From the NCBI GenBank assembly GCA_023301765.1, contig JALZUC010000048.1:1-59859 (forward strand): a DNA stretch of 59,859 bases, in the 5' to 3' direction. The notes under the pieces were generated by a model. That model was given only the letters and a program-made list of their open reading frames with translations. It ran no database searches and was not told where the DNA came from. This document shows, one piece after another, positions 7,394-16,136 of the stretch. This stretch comes from Akkermansiaceae bacterium. Its GTDB lineage: Bacteria > Verrucomicrobiota > Verrucomicrobiia > Verrucomicrobiales > Akkermansiaceae. The position numbers and the translations under genes were made by a program. Every line of letters begins with the position of its first letter. Position 1 is the first letter of the stretch.

Positions 7394-9085
7394 ATGATTG
7401 AATTTGAAGGCGTCCGGTATAACGATTTAATAAGTCGCCGTATCAGGAAGGCATTAGAGGAGTATGACCCGAGACTAGCTGAGGTTGATTCCGGGCAGTT
7501 AGAAGCGAAGATTACGAAGAGTGTGTTCATGGCAGCTATTGCTAAGGTGAATAACATGGCGTTTTTCCCAAAAGTAGCGGATTTCTGTGATGCTAACTTA
7601 CTGGAGAAGTGTGATCCAGCTGTACTGACGCGTGGTGGATTCTCTCCAATCTGTCTGGATGATCAAAAAATCATTGTTGCTATTTCTAATCCATGGACTC
7701 CTGCTGCGGATGAATATATTTCTCTACACTTCCCTAATTTTGAACTCGTAAAAATCATTGCTACAACGTCTGAGGTTAGCCGTGCAATTGAGTCTGTAAC
7801 AGGAAACGTGGGGCCTAGTCAGGATGAGTTAGAGGCTATCGAGGTGGAGGATAGTGATGATCAAATTAATGATTTTGATGTCACCAGAGAGTATGAAGAG
7901 CCTATGTCTCAGCTGATAGCGACAATCATGGCGAGTGCTGTAAAACAGCGAGCGTCAGATATTCACTTTAAAGTTGAAAAAGAGATATTCTATTACGCCT
8001 TCCGAGTGGATGGTGATATCGGTAAAAAGACGGAAATCCCATATAAGCTAAAAGACCGCTTAGACGCCTTTTTGCTAACCTTAATGAAGCTACCCGCGGA
8101 GATTAGAAATACTGTGCCGGGTATTTCTGGACGTTTTACGATCTCATATTTCCGCCGCCCGATTGACATCCGTTATGAGCGTCACCGTACCTACCGAGGC
8201 TATCACCTGACTATGCGCCTGCTAGATAAAGGGCACTTAAATGTAGCTCTGGGTAAAGGATCATTAGCTTTTGATGATGCTACTATATTGGCTCTGGATA
8301 AAGTGATGAAAATCCCTGCAGGTATCATCGTGATGAGTGGTCCTACAGGGTCTGGTAAATCTACTACACTGAATGCGATACTGCGTGAGATGAATACACC
8401 TGATGTAAACATCCTTACATTGGAGAATCCCGTGGAGGATGAAATCCCAGGTGTTACCCACTGTGACCTGAAAAACCCCTCTGAATTCAAACCGATGATC
8501 GCTAGCTTTATGCGTAGTGATCCAGATATTATTCTTATGGGTGAGGTGCGTGATATTGAATCTGCGGAGTTAGCTATTGAGGCTGCTGTGACAGGGCACA
8601 AGGTGCTAACAACTATCCACACTCCAAGAGCCTCTCAGATAATCGAACGTTTCGAGCAACTAGGTATTGAGCGTTGGAAAATCGCCCAGACCCTTAAGGC
8701 TGCTTGTGCGCAGCGTCTTATTAAGATGCTGTGCCCATACTGTAAGATGGAGGTGAAGGGTATTGAGGAAAAAGAGCGCGTTATCTATGGATTAGATGAT
8801 TCATGGGCAGAGAGGGTAGTGTATAATCATAGCCCAGATGGATGCCATGAATGCCAAGGATCTGGATATGCAGGACGAACTGCGATTTTGGAAATTATTC
8901 CAATAACGCCAAAGGTTTCTGATATGCTATCTAAGGGGGAGATTACTCCATATGAGCTTGAATTAAAGATTCAGAAAGAAGGTAAGCTACCTAACTTAAG
9001 GAATAATGGCTTAAAATTGTTGATGGAGGGTAAAACCGACATCGCAGCGATAGGTAAAATGATTGATATGAGTACTGATGAGTGA
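7394..9085 (+). CDS. Pilus assembly ATPase, PilB/GspE family
   Basis: 563 residues. An N-terminal MshEN-like domain spans about 1-140. The AAA-type core has Walker A SGPTGSGKST near residue 316, an Asp box LTLENPVEDE, Walker B DIILMGEVRD and the His box VLTTIHT. The tetracysteine zinc site is CPYC near 446 and CHEC near 484, typical of extension ATPases and absent from PilT. It powers pilin polymerisation or pseudopilus pushing. Its last codons overlap the platform-protein gene by 8 bases, indicating coupled translation. It pairs functionally with the PilT-like gene at the start of the window. Confidence 0.9.
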   Translation: MIEFEGVRYNDLISRRIRKALEEYDPRLAEVDSGQLEAKITKSVFMAAIAKVNNMAFFPKVADFCDANLLEKCDPAVLTRGGFSPICLDDQKIIVAISNPWTPAADEYISLHFPNFELVKIIATTSEVSRAIESVTGNVGPSQDELEAIEVEDSDDQINDFDVTREYEEPMSQLIATIMASAVKQRASDIHFKVEKEIFYYAFRVDGDIGKKTEIPYKLKDRLDAFLLTLMKLPAEIRNTVPGISGRFTISYFRRPIDIRYERHRTYRGYHLTMRLLDKGHLNVALGKGSLAFDDATILALDKVMKIPAGIIVMSGPTGSGKSTTLNAILREMNTPDVNILTLENPVEDEIPGVTHCDLKNPSEFKPMIASFMRSDPDIILMGEVRDIESAELAIEAAVTGHKVLTTIHTPRASQIIERFEQLGIERWKIAQTLKAACAQRLIKMLCPYCKMEVKGIEEKERVIYGLDDSWAERVVYNHSPDGCHECQGSGYAGRTAILEIIPITPKVSDMLSKGEITPYELELKIQKEGKLPNLRNNGLKLLMEGKTDIAAIGKMIDMSTDE

Positions 9086-10211
9086 AACAACAAAAATAAC
9101 ACGTAGTGTAAGTAGAACATCTAAGCCTGCACAAAAAAAGAAACCTGAATCTAGTTTATTCACCCCGAGAAATAGGCTGTTTAAGAAAAAGGAGCTTGTG
9201 CAAATGTTCCGTTCTTTAGCGTCTATGCTCAGGGCACAGATCAATACGGGAGATGCGCTAAAGTATTATGCAAATGGGCACCCAAATAAAGAGTTAGTTA
9301 AGGCACTTAACCAAATACACGCTGATGTAAATAAGGGAGTTCCTATTCATGATGCATTTAAGAACTCTAAGAAATTCGATGATATGACGATTGGTCTGAT
9401 CCAGGCTGGTGGCGATGCTGGGCAGCTTGATACAGCTTTTTCGGAATTGGGTAAGAGACTAAAGAGTGAACTTTTCTTCAGAAAGAAGATAAGAAAGTTG
9501 ATTATGATGCCTTGTATTGTGATTCCAATATTGATCGGAGCATTTATTGCCTCGCAGGTAAAAATTGTGCCTCAAGTTGAAAAGATGATGTCAGGTATTG
9601 AGCCCAGAGGTTTGGTGGCACTATCATTCAAGATAAGCCATGTAGTCCAGAACATCTGGTGGATAGTGGTGCTAATTCTTATTGCGATAGTCGTAATTAT
9701 TTGGAAATCAGTTAAGGTTAGAAATATAATTATCAACTTGGCGATGGCAAAGGTGCGTGTGGTTAAGTTGATGGTCATGAGTTTGCGTCAGATGACGATG
9801 CTATCAACAATCAAGCTACTGTACTCTAATGGTATTAATCTTGCTAAGTCACTGCGTGTGGCGGCTAATAGTGTAAAGAAAACTCCATTTTATGGTGAAT
9901 TAAATAAAGCTGCAGAAATGTATGAGAAGTCAGGCGTGCCCCTGTCGTCAGCATTTGCAAAATATACTTCAGTAGATCCTCAGGTAGTGCATATGTTAGC
10001 GATAGGTGAGAAGTCAGCATCACTTGATGTGCAGCTAGGAATGCTTTCTGAGATGTTTGAGGAGGATGCTGAAACATTGATGGATGACTTTAGTCAGTTT
10101 GTTAGTTTTGTGGTCATGATTATAGCAGTCATGTTGATTGCGGCCGTCTTTCTAGGCACTTTCATGCCGATTTTCATGATGGGGCCACAGATGATGCAAG
10201 ATGCGATCTAG
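9078..10211 (+). CDS. Inner-membrane platform protein, PilC/GspF family
   Basis: 377 residues with two T2SSF-type halves. The first (about 30-155) begins KKELVQMFRSLASMLRAQIN; the second (about 230-350) contains LRQMTMLSTIKLLYSNGINLAKS. Membrane helices are seen near 140-160 (MMPCIVIPILIGAFIASQV), 192-212 and at the C-terminus (FVVMIIAVMLIAAVFLGTF). It forms the rotating platform under the pilus that receives torque from the ATPases. A basic N-terminal tail of about 30 residues precedes the first domain. It overlaps the ATPase gene by 8 bases. Confidence 0.9.
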   Translation: MSETTKITRSVSRTSKPAQKKKPESSLFTPRNRLFKKKELVQMFRSLASMLRAQINTGDALKYYANGHPNKELVKALNQIHADVNKGVPIHDAFKNSKKFDDMTIGLIQAGGDAGQLDTAFSELGKRLKSELFFRKKIRKLIMMPCIVIPILIGAFIASQVKIVPQVEKMMSGIEPRGLVALSFKISHVVQNIWWIVVLILIAIVVIIWKSVKVRNIIINLAMAKVRVVKLMVMSLRQMTMLSTIKLLYSNGINLAKSLRVAANSVKKTPFYGELNKAAEMYEKSGVPLSSAFAKYTSVDPQVVHMLAIGEKSASLDVQLGMLSEMFEEDAETLMDDFSQFVSFVVMIIAVMLIAAVFLGTFMPIFMMGPQMMQDAI

Positions 10212-10248
10212 GTCATGGACCTTAATCACCCTATAGATATAGTTATAT

Positions 10249-10671
10249 ATGCAGCTCACTAAATTAGACCGATGGCTGAAGGAGCGTTTCATTTATGAAA
10301 CGCACATCCTCACCCTGCGTCTACCTGAAGGTGGGCTGCCGGCTGGTGTAAAGCTAAAGGAAATAGACTCCGTGAAATCAGGTGACTATCGATTTAAGCT
10401 AATCATTAAGGATAATGATTTGGCGGATGAAGTGCTGACTATTTTAAAGAAGAATAGGCTTATGTATTCTACGCATATCATAGAAGGTAAACATTGGTAT
10501 AATAAACGAATCGCTCCTGAGGGTAGGAGTTTTACTTATCAGTGGATATTCCGGTTCATTACCGTGGTAATAGCTTGTGTAGCTATTTGGGGTGTTAGCA
10601 TTTTACTTAGAAATCCAGCGTTGATTGCCACGATCAAGGATACTTTGAAGGAATTAAGAAGCGGGCTGTAG
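10249..10671 (+). CDS. Uncharacterised membrane protein ending the pilus operon
   Basis: 140 residues, no family recognised. A soluble N-terminal region of about 95 residues with strand/helix alternation (LPAGVKLKEIDSVKSGDYRF) precedes one membrane helix (about 101-120, FITVVIACVAIWGVSILL) and a short charged C-terminal tail, so it is probably C-tail anchored. It begins 37 bases after the platform gene on the same strand and has no terminator before it, so it is probably co-transcribed and could be an accessory pilus protein. Confidence 0.5.
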   Translation: MQLTKLDRWLKERFIYETHILTLRLPEGGLPAGVKLKEIDSVKSGDYRFKLIIKDNDLADEVLTILKKNRLMYSTHIIEGKHWYNKRIAPEGRSFTYQWIFRFITVVIACVAIWGVSILLRNPALIATIKDTLKELRSGL

Positions 10672-10753
10672 TAGCTGAACTCTCTGCCGAGCTCTTATGG
10701 CTATTGCCATGACATGTGTGCTTAAATGATTTTAACCTATATTAAAGTGTGCG

Positions 10754-12412
10754 ATGCCACGGCTTAGAAGGTTAGGGATACTATTACCTGTGTTTTCTCT
10801 CCGCAGGGGTGGAAATCAGGGGATTGGGGATACATTGGCTCTGAGGGGAGCTATTGACTGGGCGGCTAAGCATAGTGTAGGCTTTCTGCAATTACTGCCT
10901 ATTAATGAGACTGGGGCAGATAGCAGTCCGTATAATGCTATTAGTTCTATTGCTCTAGACCCTGTATATATTACTCTGGATTTTATTCCGGGCATTGAGG
11001 CGCATAACCTTAAAATGGGTGGCGGGACTGGCCGGAAAGAATTAGTGGATTACGCTGCCGTGGCTGAGGTGAAGTGGGATTTGTTAGAGAAAGGGTATCG
11101 TGCTTTTTGTCAGACGGATGAGGGGGGGGCGGATTTTAGAAGATTCTGTGAGGTGGAGCAAGACTGGCTAGAGGACTACACTATGTATCGTTCTCTGATG
11201 GCTCTGGCTGGTACGGAGAGGTGGGATGAGTGGCCTGAAGAATATAATACAGCGGAGAGAGCGAGGAGCTTTATCTCCGAGTGCTCTGAGGCAGAGGATA
11301 GGCGGCGGTTTTACGCATGGGTGCAGTGGCATGCTTTTACTCAGTGGCGTGAGCTGCGGACTTATGCTGAGCAGATGGATGTTAAGCTGATGGGGGATAT
11401 TCCCATTGGGGTTTCTTACTACAGCGTGGACGTTTTCTTTGAACCTCAGTGGTTTGATCTCACGCTTTCGGGTGGCTCTCCACCTGAGACATTTTTTAAA
11501 GATGACGCTTTTGCCTGTGAGTGGGGGCAGAACTGGGGGGTGCCAATTTACCGGTGGGGCGAGCTTAGGAAAGATGATTTTGGCTGGTGGAGAAGAAGGG
11601 TAGAAAAGCTTACCGATGTTTTTAATATCTTCCGGATCGATCACATTTTAGGTTTTTATAGAATCTTTAGCTTTCCGTGGAGGCCCGAGAGAAATGATGA
11701 ATTTCTGGGTTTAGCTGAGCTGGAGGCGAGAATGTTAACGGGGGGACTGTTACCGCGGTTTCATCCTAACGGTGATGATAACGAAGTGCATAAAATGGCT
11801 AATTTAGAGGCTGGTGATGAGTATCTAAAAATGGTGTTAGAGGCCGCTACTGGGAATGAGGTGGTAGGTGAGGACCTAGGCTGTGTGCCGGACTATGTAA
11901 GGCCCCATTTAGCGAAATTAGGGATCCCTGGTTTTAAAATCTGCCACTGGGAGGTGGGGGAGGATGATAAGGTGGTGCCAGGGGGGGAATACTCCGAGTG
12001 TGCATTTGCTACTTATGCAACTCACGATCATGAGCCGATCCCAGCTCTGTGGGAGTCTCTCATAGCTGGTGGTGATGATACAAAAATTAGCCTTACTCTA
12101 TTGAGAGACTTTGCTGGCTTACGCGATAGTGAAAGTGGCCACAGCGGCTCTGAGCCTGATGATAGCCATACTGAGTATGGCCCAGAGGTTAAGTGGGCAC
12201 TGTTAGATAGCTTATGTAAGAGTAAGGCGGACTATGCAGCGATTATGGTGATGGATTTAATCGATAGTGATAGGCGCATTAATATTCCAGGCACAGTAGG
12301 TGGTGAAAATTGGCGTTACAGATTGCCATGGAAGCTGGATGATATGCCAGATTCATTAAAGGTAGAGTGCCAAAAGCTGAAAGACCTCATTGATCTTACC
12401 GGCCGGTGCTGA
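10754..12412 (+). CDS. malQ: 4-alpha-glucanotransferase (amylomaltase, GH77)
   Basis: 552 residues, transfers alpha-1,4-glucan segments during maltodextrin and glycogen metabolism. The N-terminus (RLGILLPVFSLR..GNQGIGD) and NETGADSSPYNAISS are family hallmarks. The three catalytic acids are visible: Asp296 in FRIDHILGFYR (nucleophile), Glu373 in GEDLGCVPDYV (acid/base) and Asp425 in ATHDHEPI. Length is normal for bacterial MalQ. The stop lies 14 bases from the convergent coaB stop. No other glycogen genes lie nearby. Confidence 0.95.
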   Translation: MPRLRRLGILLPVFSLRRGGNQGIGDTLALRGAIDWAAKHSVGFLQLLPINETGADSSPYNAISSIALDPVYITLDFIPGIEAHNLKMGGGTGRKELVDYAAVAEVKWDLLEKGYRAFCQTDEGGADFRRFCEVEQDWLEDYTMYRSLMALAGTERWDEWPEEYNTAERARSFISECSEAEDRRRFYAWVQWHAFTQWRELRTYAEQMDVKLMGDIPIGVSYYSVDVFFEPQWFDLTLSGGSPPETFFKDDAFACEWGQNWGVPIYRWGELRKDDFGWWRRRVEKLTDVFNIFRIDHILGFYRIFSFPWRPERNDEFLGLAELEARMLTGGLLPRFHPNGDDNEVHKMANLEAGDEYLKMVLEAATGNEVVGEDLGCVPDYVRPHLAKLGIPGFKICHWEVGEDDKVVPGGEYSECAFATYATHDHEPIPALWESLIAGGDDTKISLTLLRDFAGLRDSESGHSGSEPDDSHTEYGPEVKWALLDSLCKSKADYAAIMVMDLIDSDRRINIPGTVGGENWRYRLPWKLDDMPDSLKVECQKLKDLIDLTGRC

Positions 12413-12426
12413 TGATTAACTGCTAG

Positions 12427-13074
12427 CTAGAGGCTGGTGCTTGCGGCTGCAAGCTCGAGTGATTTTTCTAGGATAAGGCTACCAAGGTGGTGTTTAGATT
12501 GCTTCCCAATAGACTCTGTTCTATCTGGATAGATGAGGCTAATTTCATTTTCATTAGCATCAAAGCCGATGTCTTTTCGTGATACATCATTAGCGATTAC
12601 TAGGTTGCAGCCTTTACGGACGAGTTTATCACGGGCATTGGACTCTACATTCTGAGTCTCTGCGGCAAAGCCGACTAGTACTCCGGTGTAGTTAAATATC
12701 TCACGTGAGGAGCCTAGGATGTCAGGATTTCTCACGAGTTCTAGGGTCATGGTGTCACCTGTTTTTTTGATTTTATGCTCGGTGATGTTAGTAGGGCGGT
12801 AGTCTGCTACGGCTGCGGCAAAGATGGCGATGTCAGTTTTATTAATACATTTCTCTACTGCGTTATACATATCTGCAGCGCTCTCAGTGTGTATGTAGTC
12901 TACACCGCCTGGGACGTCTAGCTGGGTGGGGCCCGAGATGAGTATAACTTTGTGCCCCATTTCAGCGGCTGCTTGAGCCATGGCGTAGCCCATTTTTCCA
13001 GAGGATCGGTTAGTGAGGTAGCGGACAGGATCTATCGCTTCTCTAGTGGGGCCAGCGGTGATAAGTATAGTCAT
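12427..13074 (-). CDS. coaB: Phosphopantothenate-cysteine ligase, stand-alone CoaB
   Basis: 215 residues corresponding to the C-terminal half of the usual CoaBC fusion; it joins cysteine to 4'-phosphopantothenate using CTP in coenzyme A synthesis. The Rossmann start ITAGPTREAIDPVRYLTNRS, the SSGKMG loop, the AAVADYRP motif and the basic HKIKKTGD are all present. It follows the CoaC gene with a 33-base gap and its own ATG, so the two activities are separate polypeptides rather than a frameshifted fusion. Confidence 0.92.
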   Translation of the reverse strand: MTILITAGPTREAIDPVRYLTNRSSGKMGYAMAQAAAEMGHKVILISGPTQLDVPGGVDYIHTESAADMYNAVEKCINKTDIAIFAAAVADYRPTNITEHKIKKTGDTMTLELVRNPDILGSSREIFNYTGVLVGFAAETQNVESNARDKLVRKGCNLVIANDVSRKDIGFDANENEISLIYPDRTESIGKQSKHHLGSLILEKSLELAAASTSL

Positions 13075-13107
13075 CAGTGAGTAGGTGGAATGGTTATGAG
13101 ATGGAGA

Positions 13108-13647
13108 TTACTGATTGGAAATTATTTTTTCAGCATGTTCGATGATGATACTTTCTTCCATGAGTCTACCTGGGCCTGAGTATCCACAGGCGAGCATACC
13201 ATCACCTTCTGGGCCGATAAACTGGCAGCCGTCTTCTTTTAGCTGAGCTACATTACGCTGAGTGGCAGGGTGGAGCCACATTTTACCATTCATGGCAGGG
13301 GCGATAAGGATTTTTGCCTTAGTGGCGAGATAGATACTGGAGAGCGGGTCAGGGGCTAGTCCGTTGGCAAAGTTACCAATGGTGCCGGCGCTGCATGGTG
13401 CCACAAGCATGAGGTCTGCCCTGTCTGCGAGGTCGATGTGACCGGGTTTCCACGCTTGTTTTTCATCTTCGAGTGATATTAGCACAGGATTCCGAGAAAT
13501 GACCTGTAGGGTGAGCGGAGTGATAAATTCTGTGGCGGCCTGAGTCATGACACAGTTCACAGAGTGGCCGTTTTTAACGAGCTGGGATGCTATGCCGGCA
13601 GCTTTGAAGGCTGCGATAGATCCGGTAATGCCGAGGACGATAGTCAT
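13108..13647 (-). CDS. coaC: Phosphopantothenoylcysteine decarboxylase, stand-alone CoaC
   Basis: 179-residue flavoprotein of the HFCD family, equivalent to the N-terminal half of CoaBC. The GITGSIAAFKAAGIASQL start, the active-site histidine in GHIDLADRADL, the PAMN motif (APAMNGKMW) and the lid cysteine (MLACGYSGPGRL) are intact. It oxidatively decarboxylates the CoaB product to give 4'-phosphopantetheine. The start is 8 bases after the gmk stop, in a gmk-coaC-coaB order; rpoZ, which often sits between gmk and coaBC, is absent. Confidence 0.92.
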   Translation of the reverse strand: MTIVLGITGSIAAFKAAGIASQLVKNGHSVNCVMTQAATEFITPLTLQVISRNPVLISLEDEKQAWKPGHIDLADRADLMLVAPCSAGTIGNFANGLAPDPLSSIYLATKAKILIAPAMNGKMWLHPATQRNVAQLKEDGCQFIGPEGDGMLACGYSGPGRLMEESIIIEHAEKIISNQ

Positions 13648-13655
13648 ATGTTAAG

Positions 13656-14264
13656 TTATGATTGGGTAAGGTTAAGTCTAGTGGTCTTGAGCCGTTCTGA
13701 GGTGAGTAGGGCTTTAAAGGTGTGATAATCTTCTTCGTGTGTAGCGGAGATCAGGCAGTAGCTGTATTCTTGCCAGTGGTTCATTTCATCAATGGCATTT
13801 TTCATACGTAGCTCAATTACGCTATCGGTATCTGTGCCGCGACCTGTGAGGCGTGCACGAAGTTCTTCCTCGCTGGGGGGCATGACAAATATTTCTACAA
13901 GTGAGGTGCGGATGTCATTTTCTGAACAAGATCTGACTAGCTCTGCACCCTGGACGTCAATGTCCATCACTACGTCTGTGCCTTTTGATATATGGTCTGT
14001 GATTTCAGACTTTAGTGTGCCGTAGAGGTTGCCGTGTACTTCAGCATATTCGATAAATTTACTATCAGTGATAAGTTGTTCAAATTCTTTACGGCTGAGA
14101 AAGTGGTAGTCGTGGCCGTTTTTTTCACCTGCTCTGGCAGGGCGGGTAGTGCATGAGGTGGAGTAGATAACTTCTCCTTCATCAGCTAGCCTACGGCAGA
14201 GCGTAGTTTTCCCTGAGCCTGATGGGCCGGAAACTAACAAGGTGATGCCTGTGCGGAAACTCAT
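13656..14264 (-). CDS. gmk: Guanylate kinase
   Basis: 202 residues; phosphorylates GMP to GDP with ATP. P-loop LVSGPSGSGKTTL near residue 10, the GMP-binding segment STSCTTRPARAGEKNGHDYHF, and EYAEVHGNLYGT are typical. The lid arginines appear in LRARLTGRGTD. It is 14 bases downstream of prfB and 8 bases upstream of coaC in one minus-strand cluster. Confidence 0.95.
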   Translation of the reverse strand: MSFRTGITLLVSGPSGSGKTTLCRRLADEGEVIYSTSCTTRPARAGEKNGHDYHFLSRKEFEQLITDSKFIEYAEVHGNLYGTLKSEITDHISKGTDVVMDIDVQGAELVRSCSENDIRTSLVEIFVMPPSEEELRARLTGRGTDTDSVIELRMKNAIDEMNHWQEYSYCLISATHEEDYHTFKALLTSERLKTTRLNLTQS

Positions 14265-14278
14265 TGGGTGATAGTAGG

Positions 14279-15398
14279 TTAGGATGCTCTTGTTTTACCT
14301 TTTAGCATGGCTTCGATAAAAGGGTCTAGGCTGCCGTCCATGACGGCAGAGATATTGCCTGTTTCTTCTCCAGTACGCAAGTCTTTGACCATTTGATAAG
14401 GCTGAAATACATAAGAGCGGATTTGACTACCCCAGCCGATTTCTCCTTTAGCGGAGTATTGGCGGTCGGCCTCTGCTTTCATTTTATCTTCTTCGATCTG
14501 GTAGAGCTTTGCGCGTAGTAACGCCCAGGCGTTTTCACGGTTACGCAGCTGAGAGCGTTCTTGTGTGGAGCGGATGAGTATGCCGGTAGGCTTGTGCTTA
14601 AGGATTACGGCTGTTTCTACTTTATTTACATTTTGACCACCTGCGCCACCAGAGCGTGCAGTGGAGATTTCTACATCCGATTCTGGTATATCAATGACGA
14701 TGTCTTTGGAGATTTCAGGTGTAACATCTACAGCAGAAAAGGAGGTGTGGCGTTTTCCTGCGGCATCAAAGGGTGAAATACGGACTAGGCGGTGCACGCC
14801 TCGTTCATTTTTAAGGTAACCGTAGGCGTGTGGCCCATCGATTTTTAGTGATGCAGTGCGGCAGCCGGCTCCATCACCATCTTGGTAGTCAAGGCTGGTT
14901 ACAGATAGTCCTTTGGACTCAGCCCAGCGAGTATACATACGCAGGAGCATCTCAGCCCAGTCACATGCTTCTGTGCCACCTGCTCCAGCTTGTATGGTAA
15001 GATAGGCGTTTGAGGGATCATTGGGTTGATCGAGGAGTGTGAGGAGTTCGAATTTTTCAAGCTGAGTGAGGATTGACTGGTAGTCATTATTCGCTTCTTT
15101 AGCGAATTCTACATCGTCAGTTTCTCTTGCTAGCTCGATGACTTCATCAAGGCTTTCTGAGCGTGTGCAGAGGTCTAAAAAGGGGTGGAGTCTACCTTTG
15201 ACGAGGTTGGCTTTTTCTACCGTTTTTTGTGCTTTTTCTGGAGAGTTCCAAAAGTCAGGGTCCGCCATGGTGTTTTCATAGACTTTGAGTTGCTGCTTTA
15301 GCTCTTCAACGTCAAAGATACCTCCTGAGTTCGGACAGGCGGCTCTTTAGCGTGCCAGTGTCCAGCGCCAGGAGGTCAGCGGTGTTTTGTTCACTCAT
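14279..15398 (-). CDS. prfB: Peptide chain release factor 2 with programmed +1 frameshift
   Basis: RF2 recognises UAA and UGA. A first reading frame starts at the ATG at 15398 and encodes 28 residues before an in-frame TGA at 15314-15312. A +1 slip on the preceding CTT resumes at GAC (15313) and gives 344 more residues, about 372 in total, the normal RF2 length. The SPF codon-recognition motif (RISPFDAAG) marks it as RF2 rather than RF1, and GGQ ([11 protein letters not shown]) is the catalytic loop. Reading only the second frame gives a falsely short product from an internal Met. It heads the prfB-gmk-coaC-coaB cluster. Confidence 0.95.
15311..15326 (-). promoter_or_regulatory. prfB autoregulatory +1 frameshift site
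   Basis: On the minus strand: AGGAGG (internal Shine-Dalgarno), TAT, slippery CTT, then TGA followed by C. This matches the canonical bacterial RF2 recoding site including spacing. Low RF2 slows termination at TGA C and favours the shift, so RF2 controls its own synthesis. Confidence 0.95.
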
Positions 15399-15508
15399 AC
15401 GGGGCGATTGATAGCGTGATTTTGGCGGATTGGAACGCTGAATCTTGAAGAAATTCATTTCCCTGATGACGTAGGGCCTTTTTCGTGGTTTTCTGTGCTT
15501 ACAGCATA

Positions 15509-16042
15509 ATGGAAAAATCCACCGGTATTATCACCCGTCTTACTAAGCTGACGGAAACTAGCTTGATAGTACATTGGTGTACTTTCGAGCATGGGCTGAT
15601 CAAAACGGTAGCTAAAGGGGCCCGCAGATCTAAAAGTGCCTTTGCTGGTAAGGTGGATTTATTTTTTGAAGCAGAGATGATCTGGGTAGAAAGCCGTAGT
15701 GGTGAGCTACATACTCTTAGGGAGCTGAGTGTGGTAAATTACCGAGAGGGGCTTAGAAAACGTTATGTGGATACTGTGGTGGCCTCTTATTTCAGCGAGT
15801 TATTAGCGCATGTAACAGAGACAGGGCACCCAGTGCCTGAGTTATTTGATCTACTTAAGCGGGGCTTAGGCTATTTGGAGGATTCTGGTGCTGATAAACG
15901 GGCGGTTCTTCACTATGAGAGTGAGTTAGCGAGATTATTAGGTGTAGCTCATAGCCGGACTAGTGCGGCTATGGCCATTGAGCAGGCTTTTGGGAGTTTG
16001 CCGCGTGCTCGTAGTGCCTGTTTGCAGACTATAGGTGGCTAA
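15509..16042 (+). CDS. recO: DNA repair protein RecO, short form
   Basis: About 177 residues from the ATG at 15509 (a GTG at 15485 would add 8). The N-terminal OB fold is clear: STGIITRLTKLTETSLIVHW, then LIKTVAKGARRSKSAFAGKVDLFF. RecO helps RecR load RecA on SSB-coated single-stranded DNA. Usual RecO proteins are about 230-250 residues with a helical domain, often with a CxxC zinc site; this one stops early, and the zinc cysteines are absent. recR is present at 30923. Divergent from prfB. Confidence 0.8.
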   Translation: MEKSTGIITRLTKLTETSLIVHWCTFEHGLIKTVAKGARRSKSAFAGKVDLFFEAEMIWVESRSGELHTLRELSVVNYREGLRKRYVDTVVASYFSELLAHVTETGHPVPELFDLLKRGLGYLEDSGADKRAVLHYESELARLLGVAHSRTSAAMAIEQAFGSLPRARSACLQTIGG

Positions 16043-16084
16043 TTGGAGATTTTACTGGTAATAGAGAGAAGCATGGTGCAAATT

Positions 16085-16101
16085 TTAAATCTAAGATTTA
16101 A
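16085..16101. repeat. Perfect inverted repeat upstream of the TPR gene
   Basis: TTAAATCT-A-AGATTTAA, an 8-bp palindrome with one central base, 36 bases before the TPR gene ATG. It could be an operator or simply AT-rich chance. No neighbouring regulator gene supports a partner. Confidence 0.3.
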
Positions 16102-16136
16102 CTTAATCGTAATTTACCTTATTTAAATAATTAATC

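Noticed and set aside
12427-13647. coaBC broken by frameshift
   Set aside because: Each half has a start, a stop and complete motifs with a 33-base gap; separate genes fit better.
14279-15268. prfB starting at an internal Met
   Set aside because: The canonical frameshift site and upstream 28 codons show the true start at 15398.
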